DNA of 64,000 nucleotides from Olsenella_L kribbiana (GTDB taxonomy: Bacteria > Actinomycetota > Coriobacteriia > Coriobacteriales > Atopobiaceae): NCBI RefSeq assembly GCF_036408795.1, contig NZ_JAZGJP010000004.1, positions 62,001 to 126,000 of the forward strand, read 5' to 3'. Numbering within the stretch: the first letter of the stretch is position 1; the number at the start of each line of letters is the position of its first letter. A model generated the notes under the pieces. It was not told the origin of the DNA, made no database searches, and was given only the letters and a program-made list of their open reading frames with translations. A program made the translations under genes and the position numbers. This document shows, piece after piece, positions 51,785-58,721 of the stretch.

Positions 51785-53395
51785 CTATCCTCGCTTCTCG
51801 GCCTTCTGGGCACGGTAGCTTTCCGATTCGTCAGATTCGCGTTCGAGCTCCTCTGGCGGCAGCACAAGCTGTATGGCCCAGGGCGGAACGCTTTCCTTGC
51901 GGTAGCTCTCATCGTAGAAGATGAAGGCACATTTATATGGAGGCTTCCTCTTCGGATACGTGCCGAAGCCATCCGTGAAATAGACCGTCCCGTCGAGGTG
52001 GCGGAACTCGCCTTCGCGGATGAGCCTGTCGATGTAGTCGAAGGCAGGGCGGAAGTCGGTGCCGCCGAAGCCCTTGACCGTGACATGGTCTGACCATTTC
52101 GCAAGATCTTCGGGTGTCGAGATCTTCGTATCGGACTCGACGCCGGCATCCGCCTCGATGATGTGGATGTTCGTGCGCTCCGTGAAGGTCGAGTCGGCAT
52201 GCAGCACATCGAAGGCCGTGTCCACGAAGCGCTGGATCGTGTCCCCTGCGACAGAGCCCGACGTGTCGAGCACGATCGCAAACTCCCGAATCCTCTTCTC
52301 GTCGCGATATTCGAGCGGCTCGATCAGAGGGACGTTGCCGTAGAGCGCAAGCCCATACGTATAGAAGACATAGTCGAACTCGTCGTCCGATGTATGCAGG
52401 GATTCCTGCATCACGGCAAACTTGCGCAGGAACTCGCGGAAGTCCTGGGGACGGTGCGTCCTGATCTCGAGCTCGTTCGTGAGGTCGCCGAGCTGCTCTC
52501 CGCGCTCGCGCGAGAGCGTATGGAGGTCCACATTGATGGACTTTGCGACCTGCTGCCACTTGTCTCGCTCATGCTCGCGCTCACGCTCGCCGAGGCCGCC
52601 TGCTTGGCGCACAAGCGCCTCGTTCTCCGCTTCACCGCCATTCCCTGAAGCCTGCTGTGACTGCTGCCGGGTCTTCCGTGCGCTGCCTTCGCGCTCCTCT
52701 CCCGAACCCTGGTTGGGGGCATGACGCTCCTCGTACTCTGTCGGTGCATGGGAGGAGGAGCCTTCCTTCTGCTGTCCCCCGTTTTCAGGAGATGAGGCAG
52801 GGGCTGCATACCAGAGGTCATGGTTGTCCACATGGAAGATGGATCCCCAGGCACTCATGAGGTCGTGGTAGTAGCCCCGGCGCAGCGCCCTATAGAGCCT
52901 GTCTGTGGAAAGCGGCCCACGGAGGTCCTTCTTCAGGTGCTCGAGCACGACCGAGATGGCCTCGCCCCTGTCTCCTTCACGGGCACCGCAGATCTCGGCG
53001 GCCAGGCTCTCGGCGATGATGTCAGAGGCAAGGTCCCAGGGGAAGCGCTCCACGCGGTCATCGACGAAAGGATGCATCAGGATGCAGTGCATGAGGACAT
53101 GCACGATATCGTGGATCGGAGGCTTCCTTGTCTTCGCGAACGTCGCAAGCACGCGTGTCGGCTCGATGTAGAGCGTCTGGCCATCCGTCGCAAACGGCTC
53201 GATCATGAGGGCAGGCGAGATATCGCTCTTGAGCTGGCCTATGGCAGGAGCAAGGAAATGGCTGTCGCTCACGACGAGGCCTTCAGCCAGATCGACGACC
53301 TTGCGCGCAAGCTCGTAGCGCTCGTGTGTCTTCTGTTCCGCCTCTTCGAAGGCTGCCTTCTCTTCCGGGGTGAGCCCCTCCATCGCATCTGCCAT
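51785..53395 (-). CDS. VWA-like protein with metallopeptidase-type N-terminus (DUF2201-like)
   Basis: A 536-residue protein. The N-terminal part holds a zinc-type helix, HDIVHVLMHCILMH, as in DUF2201 putative metallopeptidases; the canonical HExxH Glu is not present (HVLMH). A low-complexity Gln/Glu/Ser linker follows (about residues 195-255). The C-terminal VWA-like domain carries the metal site IVLDTSGSVAG and later GGTDFRPAFD and YFTDGFG. It is the natural partner of the adjacent MoxR ATPase, 7 bp downstream. Confidence 0.85.
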   Translation of the reverse strand: MADAMEGLTPEEKAAFEEAEQKTHERYELARKVVDLAEGLVVSDSHFLAPAIGQLKSDISPALMIEPFATDGQTLYIEPTRVLATFAKTRKPPIHDIVHVLMHCILMHPFVDDRVERFPWDLASDIIAESLAAEICGAREGDRGEAISVVLEHLKKDLRGPLSTDRLYRALRRGYYHDLMSAWGSIFHVDNHDLWYAAPASSPENGGQQKEGSSSHAPTEYEERHAPNQGSGEEREGSARKTRQQSQQASGNGGEAENEALVRQAGGLGEREREHERDKWQQVAKSINVDLHTLSRERGEQLGDLTNELEIRTHRPQDFREFLRKFAVMQESLHTSDDEFDYVFYTYGLALYGNVPLIEPLEYRDEKRIREFAIVLDTSGSVAGDTIQRFVDTAFDVLHADSTFTERTNIHIIEADAGVESDTKISTPEDLAKWSDHVTVKGFGGTDFRPAFDYIDRLIREGEFRHLDGTVYFTDGFGTYPKRKPPYKCAFIFYDESYRKESVPPWAIQLVLPPEELERESDESESYRAQKAEKRG

Positions 53396-53401
53396 GGCAG
53401 C

Positions 53402-54586
53402 CTACAGGAGAAGATCCGAAAGGTCGCCGAGATCGCCCTCGTCGTCCTGAGGCGCCTCTTTCTGCTCGGGCTCCTCTTCGGCCTTTGCATCCTCGACAGA
53501 CTTGGCCGTATCGGAGAGGTCCTGCCGAAGCGTCAGAAGCCAGGCTGCAATCTCTGCATGCCCCGCCTCGGATGCTGCATCGATGGCACGGTCGAGGTTT
53601 GCGGGCGTGTAGGTATTCTGCCAGCCAAGGAGATCTTCGAGCTGGTCGAAGCAGGCGCCTTCTGCAAGCACAGAGAGAAGCACCCCATTCTGGTACTCCG
53701 TCCCCGGTGTGAGGTGTGCGACCATGCGGCGCACGAGCCCGACATTCTTCTTGAGCCAGCTCTGCGAGCACAGCCTGTCATAGAAGACTTCAGGCGCCTT
53801 TTCGCAGGTCCAGACAATCAGGCGCTCATCCTGGTTCGGGACGACCATGCGGCCCAGGAGCTCCGGCATGCGCTCCGTGCCGCCAAGATGCTGGCGCCAG
53901 AGCTCGAGCAGGGCATCTGCCAGCTCGAGGCAGGACTCTGCCGTACCCGGCACATAGGAGGCCGGATAGGCATAGGCACGCGAGGCGCAGGCAAGCGCCG
54001 CGCGGAAGATATCGTCGAAGACGACGGGAATGAAGCTCTGGTCGTTTGCAAGCTTCGCCACGAGCTCGCAGGAACGTCTCACATCGGTGCCGCGCGAGTA
54101 GTCTGCGCCGACCAGCTCCTCGGATGGCCCGAAGGTACGGAAGATCTCAGAGGTGACCGAACGTCCCTGCGGGTCTTCGAAGAGCTTGGGAGAGGACCCC
54201 GTCATGTCGCCACGCGTCAGGTCGTGCATCAGGAGCGAGCGCTCAGGAAGGCTCTCGGGAATCTCTGGATCTTCGAGCAGGTTCACGCGGCGTGCCTTGA
54301 GGTCATAGGCGATGTCCTCGCGGTCGCAGCGAAGGGCCAGGGCAAGTGCCCAGCCGCAGTACGGGATGGGACCGAGGTCTGCGATGATTGCATCGACAAC
54401 CTCCCGCGATGCCCAGACGCAGGCACGCTCGAGGAAGTCGACAAGCTCCTTCGGCGTGGCATAGCTGCGCAGCGGCACGAGCTCCTTGATGGCAGAGAGA
54501 GCCTCCTCATCCGTGCCCGACACCAATGCCATGCGAAGCTCTGCTGCAAGGCGCTTGTAGTGCCTCTTCTCCACGGAGAGTTCCAT
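53402..54586 (-). CDS. helical-repeat protein of the MoxR/VWA operon
   Basis: A 394-residue helical protein with ankyrin-like units (DREDIAYDLKARRVNLLEDP near the middle, FDQLEDLLGWQN and NLDRAIDAASEAGHAEIAAWLL near the end) and an acidic tail (EEEPEQKEAPQDDEGDLGDL). It is the first gene of the operon and 6 bp upstream of the VWA gene. It may provide substrate or partner recognition. ATG 54586 is preceded by GGGGTTGG; ATG 54598 is also possible. Confidence 0.7.
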   Translation of the reverse strand: MELSVEKRHYKRLAAELRMALVSGTDEEALSAIKELVPLRSYATPKELVDFLERACVWASREVVDAIIADLGPIPYCGWALALALRCDREDIAYDLKARRVNLLEDPEIPESLPERSLLMHDLTRGDMTGSSPKLFEDPQGRSVTSEIFRTFGPSEELVGADYSRGTDVRRSCELVAKLANDQSFIPVVFDDIFRAALACASRAYAYPASYVPGTAESCLELADALLELWRQHLGGTERMPELLGRMVVPNQDERLIVWTCEKAPEVFYDRLCSQSWLKKNVGLVRRMVAHLTPGTEYQNGVLLSVLAEGACFDQLEDLLGWQNTYTPANLDRAIDAASEAGHAEIAAWLLTLRQDLSDTAKSVEDAKAEEEPEQKEAPQDDEGDLGDLSDLLL

Positions 54587-54736
54587 ATCCAACCCCATTT
54601 CAAGCCGCTTGGTGCGGCAGACGCTGCCTTCTGTAGAATGGTAGCCAATCCCAAAGTCCTTGGATAGTGATACCCGCTCATGGGCATCCTCATGAGGAAG
54701 AGTCGGATGAGTGGCGAAGAAAGGAAGCATGGACAC

Positions 54737-55198
54737 ATGGCAGAAGCGAGCGAAAGCACAGGAGCAGCTGTCGTCGTGACCGAGCGCGTGCGCTCGAATC
54801 TCATGTGGGCGCTAGGTGTCGCTGCCTCAGGCGCCGTCACGATCTGGCTTCTTCTCTTCCCGCTGTTCTCGAGCTCGGTCTGGCTTGTCTGGATCCGCTG
54901 GATCGGCATCCCGCTTGTCTGCGCCTTCGAGGTCATGGCGCTCATCCAGGTCCTCAACTACTTCAACAGAAGGCTCGAAGTCAGAGATGGGGGCGTCTCC
55001 TATACGAACTGCCTCAAGCGCACAAGATCCTACAGCTGGGACGAGATCGTGGCCTACGATATACGCGAGAAGTCCCACGCGCTCGAGCTCGTCCTTGGAG
55101 GGCACCCCAGGACCTTCCATGAGTCGAGCACGAACTTCGACGCCTTCGTCGACTCCGTAATGGACCACACCGAGCTCATTGCCCTGTCAGACCGTTAG
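54737..55198 (+). CDS. membrane protein with PH-like domain
   Basis: A 153-residue protein with two membrane helices (ALGVAASGAVTIWLLLFPLF and WIGIPLVCAFEVMALIQVL), followed by a beta-rich segment (RRLEVRDGGVSYTNCLKRTR, then YSWDEIVAYDI) of the bacterial PH-like type seen in small membrane proteins. ATG 54737 is chosen for its AAGGAAG nine bases upstream; earlier in-frame ATGs exist. It lies nine bases before the GNAT gene and is likely co-transcribed with it. The function is unknown. Confidence 0.75.
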   Translation: MAEASESTGAAVVVTERVRSNLMWALGVAASGAVTIWLLLFPLFSSSVWLVWIRWIGIPLVCAFEVMALIQVLNYFNRRLEVRDGGVSYTNCLKRTRSYSWDEIVAYDIREKSHALELVLGGHPRTFHESSTNFDAFVDSVMDHTELIALSDR

Positions 55199-55207
55199 GA
55201 GAAGCAC

Positions 55208-55693
55208 GTGCAGATACGCCGCGCCACCGAAGAGGATATCGAAGGAATCATGGAGCTGCTCGTCCAGGTCTGCAATGTCCATGCAGAAGGACGTCCCGAC
55301 CTCTTCATCCCGGATACGAGGAAGTATACGGAAGATGAGCTCAAGGCACTTATCAAGGACCCTGCACATCCCATCTTCGTCGCGGTGGACGAAAACAGGC
55401 AGGAAGGCACCCATGAGCTTCTGGGCCATGCCTTCTGCGAGCTCCAGGATCTGACCAGCGCCCCCAACATGCGCCAGGACCGCGAGCTCTACCTCGACGA
55501 CCTCTGCGTGAACGAGCGCTGCCGCGGCCAGCATGTGGGAGAGCATCTCTGGGAGGCAGTCTGTGCCTACGCGAAAGAGCAGGGCTGCTACCGCGTGACG
55601 CTCCATGTCTGGTCCTGCAACCCGAAGGCAGAAGGCTTCTACGAGCACCTGGGCCTCAAGCCCTACCTCATCGGTATGGAGCACATCCTCTAG
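55208..55693 (+). CDS. GNAT family N-acetyltransferase
   Basis: A 161-residue acetyltransferase. The acetyl-CoA loop region is LYLDDLCVNERCRGQHVGEHLW (the R/QxxGx/A element is RGQHVG), and the end is NPKAEGFYEHLGLKP. The substrate is unknown. GTG 55208 has AGGAGA upstream. Confidence 0.92.
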   Translation: MQIRRATEEDIEGIMELLVQVCNVHAEGRPDLFIPDTRKYTEDELKALIKDPAHPIFVAVDENRQEGTHELLGHAFCELQDLTSAPNMRQDRELYLDDLCVNERCRGQHVGEHLWEAVCAYAKEQGCYRVTLHVWSCNPKAEGFYEHLGLKPYLIGMEHIL

Positions 55694-55709
55694 CTTCAGG
55701 CGCCAAGCT

Positions 55710-56573
55710 TCAGTTCCTGCGAGCATCCTCTTCGAGCATGAACTCGGGGAGGGTGTTTCTCTCTGCAGCCTGCGCGATATCCTCGAGCGCCACAGCTACC
55801 CCGTCATCTGCGCAGGCACCGATATGGTAGCGGGCAAGCGCTGCCACTTCCTTCGTTGCATTCGCGACGGCGACAGAGTTCGTGACCTCGCGGAAGATGG
55901 GCACATCGTTTGCGGCGTCGCCGAAGACGACGACTTCCTCGTCGGAAAGTCCAAGCTTGTCCATCAGGACATGGAGGCCCGATGCCTTGCTGACACCGTG
56001 GGGCACGATATCGTACCAGTTGGGCGTCGGCGAGACGATATCGAACTCGGGAAAGGCGGGGCTGAGCTTCGTATCGATGAAGCGGCAGGCAGGACGTCCC
56101 GATGTGGCGGCAAGCGTCGCTGCGATGAGCGGCACCTCCGGCACCTGCTCTGCCACCTGCGGCGTGAACTTGAAGCGCTCCCGGTATACCGGCACCTGCT
56201 CGGGGTCTGCTGCAATGACCCAGACCGGATTCGTCATGTCGGTATCTGCCGGATAGGCCACGAGGAATACATCCGGCACGCTCTTGAGCATCTCGGCCAT
56301 GCGCTCGAGCGGATCATGCTCGATCAGGGACAGCGAGACGATCTCGCCGTCGATCATGACCTTCTTGCCGCTCGACATGACCCCTGTCTGGAAGGCAGAG
56401 GCATCGCCCTGGAAAAAGCGCAGCAGCTCATGGTAGTCACGTCCCGTGGAAGGCCCGAACTCGACACCTGCCGCCCGTGCATCCGCAATCGCCTCGAGCG
56501 TGCGCTTCGAGACATGCGGGTTCCCGAAGGGAATGAGGGTGTTGTCCATGTCGGAGAGGGCAAGGCGTATCAC
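55710..56573 (-). CDS. HAD-superfamily (Cof-type) phosphatase
   Basis: A 287-residue Cof-type sugar-phosphatase-like enzyme. The nucleophile motif is LSDMDNTLIPF (Asp at residue 8, Asp two further), motif II is PSTGRD, and the final acidic motif is VFGDAANDVPIF with the Lys of GVSKASGL before it. GTG 56573 has GAAGGAG upstream; the frame runs further back, but without a ribosome site. It is convergent with the GNAT gene. Its substrate is probably a sugar phosphate or flavin/PLP-type phosphate. Confidence 0.9.
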   Translation of the reverse strand: MIRLALSDMDNTLIPFGNPHVSKRTLEAIADARAAGVEFGPSTGRDYHELLRFFQGDASAFQTGVMSSGKKVMIDGEIVSLSLIEHDPLERMAEMLKSVPDVFLVAYPADTDMTNPVWVIAADPEQVPVYRERFKFTPQVAEQVPEVPLIAATLAATSGRPACRFIDTKLSPAFPEFDIVSPTPNWYDIVPHGVSKASGLHVLMDKLGLSDEEVVVFGDAANDVPIFREVTNSVAVANATKEVAALARYHIGACADDGVAVALEDIAQAAERNTLPEFMLEEDARRN

Positions 56574-56747
56574 GGATGTCTCCTTCGGAAAGCTTCTTAT
56601 GGTCTTGTTCTTCCTGCATTGTAGCGAGGCCACAGGCCCCGTTTCACGCAGGGCCTGGCAAGCATTCTGTAAACTCACAGCGCATCCACCAGGAAAGCCT
56701 CAGGATCGGCCTGTATGCTGGTCGAAACAGGACAGAAGGGATGAGGC

Positions 56748-58001
56748 ATGAGGACGGAGCTCGGAATCGGCACGCGCAGCCAGACCATAGAGATAGATGA
56801 TGCAGAGCTCATCGAGGTGATGCATGCCAATGCGGTCGAGGCAGAAAAGCCCGGCGAAGGGCTTGTGAGAGACGCCCTTTCCTCCCCTGTCGGCACAGCT
56901 CGCCTCAAGGACATCGTCCATCCAGGACAGAAGGTCTGCCTCATCGCAAGCGACTGCACCCGCCCCTGCCCCACGCCCGAGCTCCTCACTCCCGTCATGC
57001 AGGAGCTCCACGAGGCAGGCATCCCCGACAAGGATGTCTTTGTCGCAATAGCGCTTGGCTCCCACAGGCCCCAGACCGAGGAAGAGCTTGCCCACATCAT
57101 GGGTCCCTGGAAGGGAAAGCTCGCTGTCGTGAACGGCAGCACGTCCTTCAGGCACTTCGGCACGACCAAGGCGGGCACCCCGGTCGACATTATCGAAGAG
57201 GTCGCGGATGCCGATGTGAGGGTCGGCCTCGGCAATGTGGAGTACCACTACTTTGCCGGCTACTCGGGCGGCGCCAAGGCCATCATGCCGGGCTGCTCCA
57301 CCTTCGAAGCCATCCAGGCAAACCATTCCTTGATGCTTAGCCCAGAAGCCCACGCTGGCAACATGGAGAGCCCCGTAAGGCTCGATCTCGAGGAAGCCTG
57401 CCGCATGGTCGGCCTCGATTTCATCGTGAATGTCGTCCTCGACGAGGACAGGCACATCGTCTATGCCGCAGCAGGAGACTTCGTGGCTGCCCAGCGCGAT
57501 GCCTGCCACCATCTCGACGATCTCTACGGGTGCGAACTCCACGAGGAGGCAGACATCGTGGTCGTCTCCCAGGGAGGAGCTCCGAAGGATCTCAATCTCT
57601 ACCAGCTCCAGAAGGCGCTCGACAACGCGAAGCACCCGGTGCGCGACGGCGGGACGATCGTGCTCGTGGGTTCCTGTCAGGAAGGCTTCGGCCAGCCGAC
57701 CTTCGAGCAGTGGATGCGCGAAGCAGCGACTCCTCATGAGGTGGTGGAGCGCCTGAAGAAGACGTTCGTGCTCGGTGGCCACAAGGCAGCAGCCGTGGCC
57801 CAGATAGAGGAGCGCTGCGACATCTATCTTGTCTCCGACATGCCGGATGCCGAGGTCAGAGCTGCGTTCATGACACCATTTGCAACAGCACAGGAAGCCC
57901 TCGATGCAGCGTGTGCAAAGACGCTCCGCGAGCTTGGACGCGCACCCCGCATCCTCGTTATGCCTCACGGAGGCTCGACCCTCCCGCTCATGCGCCTCTA
58001 G
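56748..58001 (+). CDS. larA: LarA-family (nickel-pincer) racemase-like protein
   Basis: A 417-residue LarA homologue. Lactate racemase binds a nickel-pincer nucleotide through a Lys. The family motifs are present: ASDCTRPCP, ALGSHRPQT (His), EYHYFAGYSGGAKAIMPG with the candidate cofactor Lys, and SQGGAPKDLNLYQ. The larB, larC and larE cofactor genes are not in the window. Many LarA homologues act on other 2-hydroxy acids, so lactate is not certain. ATG 56748 is followed by a full domain and a terminator. Confidence 0.88.
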   Translation: MRTELGIGTRSQTIEIDDAELIEVMHANAVEAEKPGEGLVRDALSSPVGTARLKDIVHPGQKVCLIASDCTRPCPTPELLTPVMQELHEAGIPDKDVFVAIALGSHRPQTEEELAHIMGPWKGKLAVVNGSTSFRHFGTTKAGTPVDIIEEVADADVRVGLGNVEYHYFAGYSGGAKAIMPGCSTFEAIQANHSLMLSPEAHAGNMESPVRLDLEEACRMVGLDFIVNVVLDEDRHIVYAAAGDFVAAQRDACHHLDDLYGCELHEEADIVVVSQGGAPKDLNLYQLQKALDNAKHPVRDGGTIVLVGSCQEGFGQPTFEQWMREAATPHEVVERLKKTFVLGGHKAAAVAQIEERCDIYLVSDMPDAEVRAAFMTPFATAQEALDAACAKTLRELGRAPRILVMPHGGSTLPLMRL

Positions 58002-58027
58002 CCACACCATTCAAGGCAACGAATGCG

Positions 58028-58060
58028 GCCGCTCTGGATTCTCAGTCCGGAGCGGCTTTT
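58028..58060 (+). terminator. intrinsic terminator after larA
   Basis: GCCGCTCTGGA (58028-58038) pairs with TCCGGAGCGGC (58046-58056), one G-U pair, followed by TTTT. It lies 27 bases after the stop codon. Confidence 0.92.
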
Positions 58061-58099
58061 CATGCGGCTGCTCTTTCTTGCCACCTCTCCTATTCATAT

Positions 58100-58155
58100 G
58101 CCTACTTTGCGTATGCTTTGCAGCATATTTATGCGTTTGCCTACTCTGCGTAGGC
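58100..58155. promoter_or_regulatory. two operator-like repeats upstream of the XRE regulator
   Basis: Two similar 17-mers lie 39 bp apart: GCCTACTTTGCGTATGC (58100-58116) and GCCTACTCTGCGTAGGC (58139-58155). The second is a perfect 6-bp inverted repeat, GCCTAC/GTAGGC, and the first has one changed position. Between them is ATGC-TTTGCA-GCAT. This is the size and placement of autoregulatory operators of a helix-turn-helix protein, which is encoded next at 58228. Confidence 0.6.
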
Positions 58156-58227
58156 TTTTGTTCTGGCGTTCGCTCATCATTTCTGGTCTTCTGTGATTGA
58201 AATTCCAGATTCGGTACAGGAGCGGAC

Positions 58228-58635
58228 ATGGCAGAAGGCGGGGCACAGGAAGACAAGAAGGAGCCGATCGCCCCGGCGAAGCAACCGAACAATCTGCGTG
58301 AAATCAGGAAAGCTCGCAACCTCTCCACGACGCAGCTCGGGGACTATATCGGTGTCACCAAAGGAGAAGTGGAGCACTGGGAAGCCGGCCGCCGTGATAT
58401 GAATGCAAGCCAGCTCGTGAAAGCTGCCGAGCTGCTGGGCTGCACACCAAACGATATCCTTGGATACAGCAAAGAGGGGGATCTCCCGGGCATTCTGAGG
58501 GTCGTGAAACCTGAGGCCGAAGAAATCATCGACCTCTATCTCGACAACGACCTTGTCGTGCAGGCGGATGTGAAGAACATCCTTCTCCGCCATGCCAAGC
58601 ACCCGCAGAAGTTCGAGAAGCGCCACAAGGACTAG
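58228..58635 (+). CDS. XRE-family transcriptional regulator
   Basis: A 135-residue protein with a Cro/cI-type helix-turn-helix at residues 22-76 (LREIRKARNLSTTQLGDYIG, then EVEHWEAGRRDM) and a helical C-terminal dimerisation or sensing part. The upstream operator-like repeats suggest autoregulation. It lies 86 bp before the DUF3516-type helicase gene and might control it. Confidence 0.88.
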   Translation: MAEGGAQEDKKEPIAPAKQPNNLREIRKARNLSTTQLGDYIGVTKGEVEHWEAGRRDMNASQLVKAAELLGCTPNDILGYSKEGDLPGILRVVKPEAEEIIDLYLDNDLVVQADVKNILLRHAKHPQKFEKRHKD

Positions 58636-58721
58636 GCTGTCCCCCCACCGGCAGACTCCAGACCCCTTAGAATGGAAGGGCTGAACAAATCTATTCCATC
58701 CAAGGAGCTGCAACACCCCTG

